A DNA stretch of 64,000 nt from Flavobacterium franklandianum (GTDB lineage Bacteria > Bacteroidota > Bacteroidia > Flavobacteriales > Flavobacteriaceae). Made by a program: the position numbers and the translations under genes. Shown piece by piece: positions 8,306-16,294 of the stretch (position 1 is its first letter; the number at the start of each line of letters is the position of its first letter). The stretch lies in contig NZ_VJZR01000004.1 of NCBI RefSeq assembly GCF_007097365.1, positions 62,001 through 126,000 on the forward strand, given 5' to 3'. The notes under the pieces were generated by a model that searched no databases, had not been told where the DNA came from, and worked only from the letters and a program-made list of their open reading frames with translations.

Positions 8306-10600
8306 ATGATTAATAAAAATTTAATTTTCTTTGGAATTTTTTGTCTAATGACTTTTGGAACTTTAAACGCACAAAAAAAACCACATTTAGACAAAACTAA
8401 ACCTACTGAAGAACGAATCGATTTGCTGTTGAAACAAATGACACTCGAAGAAAAAGTGGGTCAAATGAATCAATATAATGGTTTTTGGGAAGTAACTGGT
8501 CCTGCGCCAAAAGGGGGAAATGCCGAACTGAAATACAAACATTTGCGTGATGGATGGGTGGGTTCTATGCTATCGGTTCGTGGTGTAAAACAAGTGCGAG
8601 CCGTTCAGAAAATTGCCGTTGAGGAAACCAGATTGGGAATTCCATTAATAATCGGTTTCGATGTGATTCACGGTTATAAGACTTTGAGTCCAATACCTTT
8701 GGCAGAAGCGGCGAGTTGGGATTTGGAAGCCATCAAAAAATCAGCTCAAATAGCAGCGGACGAAGCATCGGCCTCAGGAATAAATTGGACTTTTGCTCCA
8801 ATGGTCGATATTTTTAGAGATGCCCGTTGGGGAAGAGTGATGGAAGGTGCTGGTGAGGATCCTTTTCTTGGAAGCAAAATTGCAACAGCCAGAGTAAAAG
8901 GTTTTCAAGGTGATACAAAAGCGGATCTGTCGAAAGTAAATACGATTGCTGCTTGCGCCAAACATTTTGCTGCTTACGGTTTTGCCGAAGCTGGTAGAGA
9001 TTACAATACAGTCGATATGAGTAATTCAACATTATTCAATATCGTTTTACCACCATTTGAGGCTGCAAAAGAAGCAGGAATTCGTACGTTTATGAATTCC
9101 TTTAACATTCTGAATGGTGTTCCAGCAACTGCAAGTAGCTTTTTGCAAAGAGACATTCTAAAAGGCAAATGGAAATTTGATGGATTTGTAGTTACCGATT
9201 GGGGTTCTATTAAAGAAATGGTTACACACGGTTATGCCAAAGATGGAAAAGAAGCTGCAGAAAAAGCAGTAAAAGCGGGCTCGGATATGGATATGGAGTC
9301 TTATAATTATGTCAGTGATTTAGTTCAACTTGTTAAGGATGGAAAAGTAAATGAGTCCTTGATTGATGATGCAGCTCGTAGAATTCTCCGCGTTAAATTT
9401 GAATTGGGCTTATTTGATGACCCTTATAAATATTGTGACGAAGCTAGAGAAAAAGCTGTTATTGGTAGCAAAGCCAACAACGATGGGGTTTTGGATATGG
9501 CAAAAAAATCGATTGTATTGCTGAAGAATGATAAGAATTTGCTTCCGCTAAAAAAATCAGGACAAAAAATTGCTTTGATTGGGGCTTTGGCCAATGATAA
9601 AAACAGTCCATTGGGAAGCTGGAGATTAGCTGCCGACGACAATTCAGCCGTTTCTGTTTTAGAAGCAATGCAACAATATAAAGAAAACAAACTGACCTAC
9701 GAAAAAGGAGCAGATTTAACTATTGAAAAAGCAACTTTCCTCAACGAATTGGTTTTTAATACAACCGACAGAAGTGGTTTTGATGCTGCCAAAAAGGTAG
9801 CCGCAAATGCCGATATAGTGGTTATGGTTTTAGGTGAAAATGGTTTTCAGACAGGCGAAGCTAGAAGCACAACTAATCTTGATTTACCGGGTTTGCAACA
9901 AGAATTATTGGAGGAAATTTATAAAGTAAATCCAAATATTGTTTTAGTTTTAAACAACGGAAGACCATTGGCTTTGCCTTGGGCTGCCAAAAATATTCCC
10001 GCTATTGTTGAAGCTTGGCAATTAGGAACCCAAGCCGGAAATGCAGTTGCCCAAGTGTTGTATGGCGATTATAATCCGAGTGGAAAATTGCCAATGTCTT
10101 TTCCAAGAAATGTAGGTCAATGTCCCATTTATTACAACAATTATAGTACAGGAAGACCCAATATGACAGATAATAATGTGTTTTGGTCGCATTATACTGA
10201 TGTAGAAAAAACACCACAATTCCCTTTTGGATTCGGATTGAGTTATACCACTTTCGAGTATAAAAATTTGAAAATTAACAAAACGGCTTTCGCCAAAGGA
10301 GAGCCAGTAAAAGTTTCTGTTGAGGTGACCAATTCCGGAAATTATGACGGAAAAGAAGTAGTTCAATTGTACATACACGATGAATTTGGCAGTTTAGCAA
10401 GACCAGTAAAAGAACTCAAAGGCTTCGAATTAATCGAATTGAAAAAAGGAGAAACCAAAACCGTTACCCTGACTTTGACCGAAAAAGAACTTGGTTTCTA
10501 TGACAACGATGGTAATTATTTAGTAGAACCGGGCACTTTCAAAATTATGGTAGGAGGAAGTTCCGACAAAGGTTTGGAAAGTGGATTTGAGTTGAAATAA
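8306..10600 (+). CDS. bglX: GH3 beta-glucosidase (BglX-like), secreted
   Basis: A 764-residue exo-acting beta-glycosidase with a signal peptide ending at LNAQ. The domain order is the GH3 N-terminal TIM barrel, the alpha/beta sandwich and a C-terminal fibronectin type III-like domain (residues about 660-764). The catalytic nucleophile is D298 in GFVVTDWGS. Substrate-binding blocks are GFDVIHG, APMVDIFRDARWGR and AKHFAAYG. The periplasmic beta-glucosidase BglX group has this length and layout. In this locus it would release terminal beta-linked glucose from glucomannan oligosaccharides, or hydrolyse cello-oligosaccharides from the nearby GH5. It lies 39 bp after the SASA esterase on the same strand. 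Confidence 0.92.
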   Translation: MINKNLIFFGIFCLMTFGTLNAQKKPHLDKTKPTEERIDLLLKQMTLEEKVGQMNQYNGFWEVTGPAPKGGNAELKYKHLRDGWVGSMLSVRGVKQVRAVQKIAVEETRLGIPLIIGFDVIHGYKTLSPIPLAEAASWDLEAIKKSAQIAADEASASGINWTFAPMVDIFRDARWGRVMEGAGEDPFLGSKIATARVKGFQGDTKADLSKVNTIAACAKHFAAYGFAEAGRDYNTVDMSNSTLFNIVLPPFEAAKEAGIRTFMNSFNILNGVPATASSFLQRDILKGKWKFDGFVVTDWGSIKEMVTHGYAKDGKEAAEKAVKAGSDMDMESYNYVSDLVQLVKDGKVNESLIDDAARRILRVKFELGLFDDPYKYCDEAREKAVIGSKANNDGVLDMAKKSIVLLKNDKNLLPLKKSGQKIALIGALANDKNSPLGSWRLAADDNSAVSVLEAMQQYKENKLTYEKGADLTIEKATFLNELVFNTTDRSGFDAAKKVAANADIVVMVLGENGFQTGEARSTTNLDLPGLQQELLEEIYKVNPNIVLVLNNGRPLALPWAAKNIPAIVEAWQLGTQAGNAVAQVLYGDYNPSGKLPMSFPRNVGQCPIYYNNYSTGRPNMTDNNVFWSHYTDVEKTPQFPFGFGLSYTTFEYKNLKINKTAFAKGEPVKVSVEVTNSGNYDGKEVVQLYIHDEFGSLARPVKELKGFELIELKKGETKTVTLTLTEKELGFYDNDGNYLVEPGTFKIMVGGSSDKGLESGFELK

Positions 10601-10609
10601 AAAAAAAAG

Positions 10610-10669
10610 AAACACGAATTTTACGAATGGACACTAATTAATTGGTGAAAAATCGTGAAATTCGTGTTT
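10610..10669. repeat. Intergenic hairpin of the CACGAATTTTACGA type
   Basis: A 17-bp inverted repeat: AAACACGAATTTTACGA (10610-10626) pairs with TCGTGAAATTCGTGTTT (10653-10669), with one non-Watson-Crick position. It fills the gap between the GH3 gene and the aldo/keto reductase gene. The 26-nt loop and the absence of a clean U-run make it look more like an intergenic palindromic repeat than a strong terminator. Confidence 0.6.
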
Positions 10670-10697
10670 TATATTTAAACCTTTTTATATTAATCAA

Positions 10698-11660
10698 ATG
10701 GAATACAATAGATGTGGAAAAAGTGGTTTGAAATTGCCGCAAATTTCCTTGGGATTATGGCACAACTTCGGTTCGGTGGATTCATTCGAAAATGCCGAAA
10801 GTATTGCCAAAGCTGCTTTCGATAAAGGAATTACCCATTTTGATTTGGCCAATAATTACGGACCAATTCCAGGTTCAGCGGAGACTAATTTTGGTAAAAT
10901 CCTCAAAAATAATTTTCAAGGAAACCTTCGTGATGAAATCGTGATTTCGACCAAGGCAGGTTATGGTATGTGGGAGGGACCTTATGGCGATTGGGGTTCA
11001 CGCAAATATCTGTTGTCGAGTTTAGATCAAAGTTTGAAACGAATGGATTTGGACTATGTCGATATTTTTTATTCGCACCGTTTTGACCCAGAAACACCTT
11101 TGGAAGAAACGATGACGGCTTTGGATTATGCGGTTCGAAGCGGAAAAGCTTTGTACGCCGGAATATCCAATTATCCCCCAGAACAAACTGTAGAAGCTGC
11201 AGCGATTCTAAAACAATTGGGAACGCCTTGTTTGATTCATCAAGTGAAATATTCGATGTTTGTTCGCACACCCGAAGAAGGGTTGCTCGATGTTTTGGGC
11301 GAAAAAGGAATTGGTTGTATCGCCTTTTCACCCTTGGCACAAGGACTTTTGACTGATAGATATTTAAAAGGAATTCCAGAAAATTCAAGAGCTTCCAACC
11401 CAAATGGTTTTCTAAAAGCAGAAGATATTACCGAAGAAAAAATTAAGGTAATCGTTGCCTTGAATGACATCGCACAAAGTAGAAATCAATCTTTGGCTCA
11501 AATGGCGCTGGCTTGGTTGCTCAAAGACAATAGAATTACCTCGGTCTTGATTGGTGCGAGTTCGGTGGGACAATTGCAAAACAATATTGATGCGTTGGGA
11601 AATATCGATTTTACACAAGCGGAATTGGACAAGATTGAAGCGATTTTGGCGTCGGTTTGA
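10698..11660 (+). CDS. Aldo/keto reductase (Kv-beta/YghZ-like)
   Basis: A 320-residue NADPH-dependent aldo/keto reductase with no signal peptide, so cytoplasmic. The catalytic tetrad is visible: Asp and Tyr in FDLANNYGP, Lys in ISTKAGYG and His in FYSHRFD. The IGASSVGQLQNN block near the C-terminus binds the cofactor phosphate. The closest group appears to be YghZ, the L-glyceraldehyde-3-phosphate reductase and potassium-channel-beta type. Its place after the GH3 gene suggests reduction of a sugar or aldehyde from glycan catabolism, but the substrate cannot be read from the sequence. Confidence 0.85.
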   Translation: MEYNRCGKSGLKLPQISLGLWHNFGSVDSFENAESIAKAAFDKGITHFDLANNYGPIPGSAETNFGKILKNNFQGNLRDEIVISTKAGYGMWEGPYGDWGSRKYLLSSLDQSLKRMDLDYVDIFYSHRFDPETPLEETMTALDYAVRSGKALYAGISNYPPEQTVEAAAILKQLGTPCLIHQVKYSMFVRTPEEGLLDVLGEKGIGCIAFSPLAQGLLTDRYLKGIPENSRASNPNGFLKAEDITEEKIKVIVALNDIAQSRNQSLAQMALAWLLKDNRITSVLIGASSVGQLQNNIDALGNIDFTQAELDKIEAILASV

Positions 11661-11699
11661 AATTGGGAGTTGGATTAATTTAAAAAAAATGAAATCTAT

Positions 11700-12431
11700 A
11701 TGATTTTTTTAAAAAAAATTATAGACATAATTAATCGAAGAAAAGCAATTGATGAAATCTACAACGATATAAAAAATTTAGATGAAGTTCTATTAGAAAA
11801 GAGACTTGAGATTTTTAATGAAATTGTAACACCAAAATTTGCGAAAATTGGACTAAATAATTGGAATGGTAAATATTTATGGTTTAGTGATTTTAACGCA
11901 CAGGGCATTAAATATGTTATAGAATACAATGTTTTTAAAGGTTTTGGAGGCTCATTCTCTTTTGGGATCTGTTACGATTTTATTCCAACAATTTCATCAC
12001 AGAAAAAGTTAACTTATCATAAAACTAACAAATCAACCAAAATCATTTATTATAAAAGATTGGAAGGTTGGCAAAAAAGTTATGAAAATAACAGTCCAAT
12101 AAATCCCGACAAAATAAGTACCGTAAATGAAGATAAATTTAGAAAAAGTTTAAATAATGTTATTGAAAATAATATCTCTAAACTAAAAGAATGGTTTGAA
12201 GAAAACAAAACTATAGAACAAAATATATCAAATCTATTGAATGACATAAATAATCCACCATATGAAATAGGAAGAAGAATTATATCATTTGAATACATTC
12301 TTAGTTTTATTTATGCTATAAAAATAGACTTTGATACTGCTGAGTATTGGATTAATAGACATTTTGAAGATAGGCTTGACAAAACAGAAATGAATTTGAT
12401 TTTGACAAAATTTAATTCTTTTAAAAACTAA
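11700..12431 (+). CDS. Uncharacterised 243-residue protein
   Basis: I do not recognise this protein. It has no convincing signal peptide; the N-terminus is a basic helix followed by charged helical sequence. The middle (about residues 50-120) looks like a mixed beta region with FGICYDFIPT and IIYYKRLEGW. The C-terminal half is helical and charged. The protein is rich in Asn, Lys and Ile, more AT-biased than the enzymes beside it, which may mean later acquisition. It lies 39 bp after the aldo/keto reductase and ends at a repeat element and a strong terminator facing the convergent GH97 gene. A DUF4304-like stress or anti-phage accessory protein is only a guess. Confidence 0.6.
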   Translation: MIFLKKIIDIINRRKAIDEIYNDIKNLDEVLLEKRLEIFNEIVTPKFAKIGLNNWNGKYLWFSDFNAQGIKYVIEYNVFKGFGGSFSFGICYDFIPTISSQKKLTYHKTNKSTKIIYYKRLEGWQKSYENNSPINPDKISTVNEDKFRKSLNNVIENNISKLKEWFEENKTIEQNISNLLNDINNPPYEIGRRIISFEYILSFIYAIKIDFDTAEYWINRHFEDRLDKTEMNLILTKFNSFKN

Positions 12432-12447
12432 TCTTTGCAATTTCTCA

Positions 12448-12577
12448 ATTGCCTCCAGCTTTAGCTGGAGGGAAAAAAATCAGCAATAGTGCATTGGCTT
12501 TAGCCAAAATTGTATGTTTTTTGGCTAAAGCTAATTTGATATTCATTTCTTTTTCTCCAGCTAAAGCTGGAGGAAAT
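12448..12577. repeat. CCTCCAGC/TTGGCTTTAGCC palindromic element, copy A
   Basis: A nested inverted repeat of about 130 bp. The outer arms are CCTCCAGCTTTAGCTGGAGG (12452-12471) and CTCCAGCTAAAGCTGGAG (12555-12572); each arm is itself nearly palindromic. The inner arms are TTGGCTTTAGCCAAAA (12494-12509) and TTTTTTGGCTAAAGC (12516-12530). Related copies are at 14711-14844, 28466-28598 and, in a shorter variant, 47566-47655. Confidence 0.85.
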
Positions 12578-12633
12578 TCAAAGCTGGAGACAATTAAAAA
12601 TTTTAAAAATTATCATCGATAAGATTGAAAATA

Positions 12634-12689
12634 TTTTAAAAGCAAAAAAGGGAGCAAATATAAACTTGCTCCCTTTTTTGCTTTTAAAA
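12634..12689. terminator. Strong bidirectional terminator between convergent genes
   Basis: A perfect 24-bp inverted repeat: left arm 12634-12657, right arm 12666-12689, with an 8-nt loop. The core of the stem is AAAAAAGGGAGCAA/TTGCTCCCTTTTTT, giving a T-run on either strand. It lies directly downstream of the convergent GH97 gene and serves both directions. Confidence 0.9.
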
Positions 12690-12696
12690 GCTATTC

Positions 12697-14682
12697 TTAT
12701 TTAGCTGTAATAATTGCTGACAAACCACCGCCACTAGCCAAATGAAAGGTCATTTTAGTCGAGGAATCCACAGTGATTTTTTCTCTTTTGTAATCGACTG
12801 GAGCTTTTTCAGCATTTAATCCATCGGTAAATAAATCGGCTTCGAAAGTTTTTCCTTTTTCCAAAAAGGAGAAATCAATAGTTATGTTTCTGCCGTTCCA
12901 GTTGGTAATGGCTCCTAAATACCAAGTACTTCCTTTTTTTCGGGCTATAGAAATGTATTTTCCAACTTCGCCGTTTAAAGCAACGGTTTCATCGAAAGTG
13001 GTTGGGATTTTTGCAATAAAATCGGTGCTTTCTTGTTCCTTTATGTAAGCCGTTGGGCTATCGGCCATCATTTGCAAAGGCGCTTCAAAAATAGTGTACA
13101 ACGCCAGTTGGTGACATCGCGTTCCTTGGCTTACAGGGTTCGAATTGCTGGGTTTGAATTCACTTTTTGTGGCGTTTCGCATGGCTCCGGGTGTATAATC
13201 CATTGGACCAGACATCATTCGGATATACGGAATGGAACAGTCGTAAGTAGGAACATCATCGTTGGGTGTCCATTTGTTGTTTTCCATACCTTTTACACCT
13301 TCAAAATTCAAAATATTGGGATAAGTCCGCTGAATTCCTGTTGGTTTGTACATGCCATGAAAATCGAGCAACAACTTATGATTGGCTGCTTTTTGAGCAA
13401 TTTCATACACGGAATTCACCATTTTGGCATCGTCTCTGTCCAGAAAATCGATTTTAAAACCTTTGACACCCAAATCGGAGTAATTTTTGAAAATCACATC
13501 TATATTTTCATGTAATGCCATCCAAGAACACCACAGAATTATCCCAACATTTTTTTCTTTACCATACCCGATTAAGGTTTTCAAATCCACTTTTGGGTTG
13601 TGTTCCATAATATTGGTTTCCACACTCCAACCTTCGTCCAAAACAATGTATTCTACCTTGTTTTTGGAAGCAAAATCGATGTAATATTTATAGGTTTCGG
13701 TGTTGATTCCCGCTTGAAAATCGACCTTGTAAATGTTCCAATCGTTCCACCAATCCCAAGCGACTTTACCGGGTTTTATCCAGCTAACATCCTTGATTTT
13801 GGAAGGTTCGGACAATCGTTGTACCATATCGTTATTGGTCAAAGCGGCATCGTTTTCTGAAATAACCACAATTCGCCAAGGGAAATTTCGATTGCCATTT
13901 GTGGTAACCAAATAATCGGTTCTTTGGCTAATTAATTTGTTTAGAAAATTGAAACCGCCGTTCATTTCCTGCAAAGGGTATTTAGGGAAACGAGCTTCGA
14001 ATCCTGATTTTGATTTGTTATTTGTAACATACATTCCAGGATAATCTTGAAGATTGGATTCGAGGAAAACGGCTTTTTTCTGGTTTTTTAAATCTATTAA
14101 AAAGGGTAGAAAAGCTAAAGTATCTTTGGCAAATTCGCTGATTTTTTTGTTTTCGTAATGTGATTCAAATGAAGAAATATAGGGGTCTTTTGGGTTTCTT
14201 AAATCTCGAACATAAGGCATTAAAGTACTGTAGTCTTGGTCAAAATTCAAAACCACTTCTTCTGATTTTACGGTAATATTGCCTTTCTTTTTGGTTAGAA
14301 ACCGATACGCAACCCCATCATCGAAAGCGCGGTATTCAACACTGAAATCGCCTTTGAAGTTCAATACTAATTGATTGTAATGATCTTGAACAGATTTTTT
14401 TTTGTAAAATGGTGTTTCAAATGAAGTGCGAATACTTTCCTTTTTTGTATTTAAAAGTATTGGGTTTTTACCTAAAATTACGTTTTTATCCAAAGTCATC
14501 GACATTGCCGAAGGAGCCAAAAAAAGGTCTTTTTTATTCAAAATAGACCAACTTATAGTTTCGTCAACAACTATTTTAATTTCAATTTTTCCGTTAGGAG
14601 AAAGCAATTGAAAGTTTTCCTTCTTTTGGGAATAGGAAGTGTAAATAAACAAAAAATAAAATGCTAGGATTATTGTTTTCAT
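12697..14682 (-). CDS. GH97 glycosidase, retaining alpha-galactosidase type
   Basis: A 661-residue secreted enzyme; the signal peptide ends near TSYSQ. Domains are an N-terminal beta-super-sandwich (about residues 20-280), a TIM barrel (about 290-560) and a C-terminal beta domain. GH97 contains inverting alpha-glucosidases (SusB) and retaining alpha-galactosidases. Retaining members carry an Asp nucleophile in the barrel (D415 in Bacteroides BtGH97b). Here D412 in GFKIDFLDRDD fits that position, and E461/E467 in NFEGVKGMEN sit where the acid/base is expected. That favours alpha-galactosidase, which suits removal of alpha-1,6-galactose from galactomannan. It is the last gene of the minus-strand mannan block and is separated from the GH5 gene by a repeat element. 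Confidence 0.85.
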   Translation of the reverse strand: MKTIILAFYFLFIYTSYSQKKENFQLLSPNGKIEIKIVVDETISWSILNKKDLFLAPSAMSMTLDKNVILGKNPILLNTKKESIRTSFETPFYKKKSVQDHYNQLVLNFKGDFSVEYRAFDDGVAYRFLTKKKGNITVKSEEVVLNFDQDYSTLMPYVRDLRNPKDPYISSFESHYENKKISEFAKDTLAFLPFLIDLKNQKKAVFLESNLQDYPGMYVTNNKSKSGFEARFPKYPLQEMNGGFNFLNKLISQRTDYLVTTNGNRNFPWRIVVISENDAALTNNDMVQRLSEPSKIKDVSWIKPGKVAWDWWNDWNIYKVDFQAGINTETYKYYIDFASKNKVEYIVLDEGWSVETNIMEHNPKVDLKTLIGYGKEKNVGIILWCSWMALHENIDVIFKNYSDLGVKGFKIDFLDRDDAKMVNSVYEIAQKAANHKLLLDFHGMYKPTGIQRTYPNILNFEGVKGMENNKWTPNDDVPTYDCSIPYIRMMSGPMDYTPGAMRNATKSEFKPSNSNPVSQGTRCHQLALYTIFEAPLQMMADSPTAYIKEQESTDFIAKIPTTFDETVALNGEVGKYISIARKKGSTWYLGAITNWNGRNITIDFSFLEKGKTFEADLFTDGLNAEKAPVDYKREKITVDSSTKMTFHLASGGGLSAIITAK

Positions 14683-14710
14683 TTGAGACGATTTTGAGAA
14701 TTTTTATTTT

Positions 14711-14844
14711 AATTGCCTCCAGCTTTGACTGGAGGGAAAAAATCAGCAATTGTAGAATTGGTTTTAGCCAAAATTGTATGTTTTTTTGGCTAAAGCCAAT
14801 TTTATATTCATTTCCTATTCCTCCAGCTAAAGCTGGAGGCAATT
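14711..14844. repeat. CCTCCAGC/TTGGCTTTAGCC palindromic element, copy B, with short tandem remnants
   Basis: Outer arms: AATTGCCTCCAGCTTTGAC and following bases (from 14711) and CCTCCAGCTAAAGCTGGAGG (about 14820-14839). Inner arms: GGTTTTAGCCAAAA (14760-14773) and TTTTTTTGGCTAAAGCC (14781-14797). To its right, 14841-14898 contains three decayed direct repeats of CAATTCAAAGCTGG-type sequence, as if right arms had been partly duplicated. It separates the GH97 and GH5 genes. Confidence 0.8.
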
Positions 14845-14949
14845 CAAAGCTGGAAGCAATTCAAAGCTAATGGCAAATCAAAGCTGGAGGCAATTCAAAA
14901 TAGGGACAATTAAAAAATCATCATTGAATTGTAATTCAATAATTTAATT

Positions 14950-16242
14950 TTACTTCAACTCCAAATTATATTTTTTCACAATATCTAAAGTCGATTTGTC
15001 CGACGAAAAAACACTGTTCAGCCCTTGTGGTTCCTGTGGTGGATCGGTTGTTAATGGATCTCCGGGATTCCATTTCCCGTCTGGGGTAACGGCTTTTCCT
15101 TCGCCACCAAATCCCCAAAAATTGGCCGCTTGCAACACTCCATTATTTTTATGACTTTCTAAAACTCTATTGAAGATATAGTTGTAAAAAACATTTCGAT
15201 TGGCAACAGAGGAACTGGAAACTAAACTTTCATTTTCTCTAGGCAAACCAAATTCTTCAATAATGATGGGTCTTTTTAGATTTTGTGCCACTTTGATGTG
15301 AGCATCAATATATTTACCTGTATTTTCTAATGTGGTTGGTAACGTTTTATCGGCATCGTCGGCTTTGAACCAATTCCAGTTTTTAGGCCAAATGTGCATC
15401 GTTAAATAATCGATATTCGGATTTTGATGGGTTCTCTCGAAAATTTCTATCTTGTCATTCGAACTATTCAACCCTTCGGAACCGGTCGAAATCAAATGGT
15501 TTTTGTCTAAACTATCCATCAAATTGACAATATTATTCAGCCAACCCGTGAATTTAGCTTCGTTTTCCTCCGTAAAAAGTCGGGGTTCGTTGCCTACTTG
15601 CCAAGCCATAATGGTATTGTCTTGGGTATATTTTCTTTTGGTGTAGGCATTTGTTCTGGTCATAATATACTTCACGTGATTGTTTAAGGCTTCTATACAC
15701 GGTTCGCAACTGTGGAATTTTTCGGTGTATGACATATACTGAGGCCACGTATTTGGTGGGATTGCAGGAACGGGAATTGGTCCTTTTCCGTTCCATTCCA
15801 AGTATTGCGACATTCCACCCGACCATTCCCAGTTGTTGGTCAAAAATAAAACGGCGTACATCTTGCGTTTGCCCATTTCGGAAATCAAGAAATCCAGACC
15901 GTCGAGTAAATCTTGGTCGTATTTTCCTTGTTCGTATTGTAAAGCAGGGCGAACGGTAAAATCGTATTTTCCGCCATCGCCACCAACAAGAATTCTCAAG
16001 TTATCGATGCCATTTTTCTGCATTAAATCCAGTTCACGCAACAATCTTTTTCGGTCACCCACTTTTTTCGAAGCCAATAAACTTCCGTACCAATAATTGG
16101 TTCCAATATAGGAATAAGGTTTGTCGCCTTTGAAGAATTGTGTTTCCTTGACCGTGATCTTGGGTTGTTTTTTTTGTGCTTGACAAGAAAAATTTCCCAA
16201 ACTAAAAAGAGATAAAACTAGTAGTAATGCTGATTTTTTCAT
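14950..16242 (-). CDS. GH5 (subfamily 7-like) endo-beta-1,4-mannanase, lipoprotein
   Basis: A 430-residue enzyme with a lipoprotein signal peptide (lipobox ending at C20, GNFSC). The GH5 TIM barrel shows the bacterial/plant mannanase pattern: NYWYG near the start, NLRILVGGDG, LFLTNNWEWSGG, acid/base E219 in WQVGNEPR, MHIWPKNWNW and nucleophile E330 in IIIEEFGLPRE. These blocks match GH5_7 mannanases rather than cellulases. It probably cuts beta-mannan backbone at the outer membrane, alongside the GH26 mannanase encoded upstream in the same block. Confidence 0.9.
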   Translation of the reverse strand: MKKSALLLVLSLFSLGNFSCQAQKKQPKITVKETQFFKGDKPYSYIGTNYWYGSLLASKKVGDRKRLLRELDLMQKNGIDNLRILVGGDGGKYDFTVRPALQYEQGKYDQDLLDGLDFLISEMGKRKMYAVLFLTNNWEWSGGMSQYLEWNGKGPIPVPAIPPNTWPQYMSYTEKFHSCEPCIEALNNHVKYIMTRTNAYTKRKYTQDNTIMAWQVGNEPRLFTEENEAKFTGWLNNIVNLMDSLDKNHLISTGSEGLNSSNDKIEIFERTHQNPNIDYLTMHIWPKNWNWFKADDADKTLPTTLENTGKYIDAHIKVAQNLKRPIIIEEFGLPRENESLVSSSSVANRNVFYNYIFNRVLESHKNNGVLQAANFWGFGGEGKAVTPDGKWNPGDPLTTDPPQEPQGLNSVFSSDKSTLDIVKKYNLELK

Positions 16243-16294
16243 AATAATATTTTTAAATACTGCTTTTTAAGCTCTATAATTAGATCGAATTTTT

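Noticed and set aside
10903-11403. A 166-codon open frame on the minus strand inside the aldo/keto reductase gene
   Set aside because: It is fully antisense to a gene with a complete catalytic tetrad, has no recognisable domain and its reading reflects the codon pattern of the real gene.
14838-14898. Short spaced direct repeats that could suggest a CRISPR-like array
   Set aside because: The units are irregular, very short, lack unique spacers of constant length and are decayed arms of the adjacent palindromic element; no cas gene is present.
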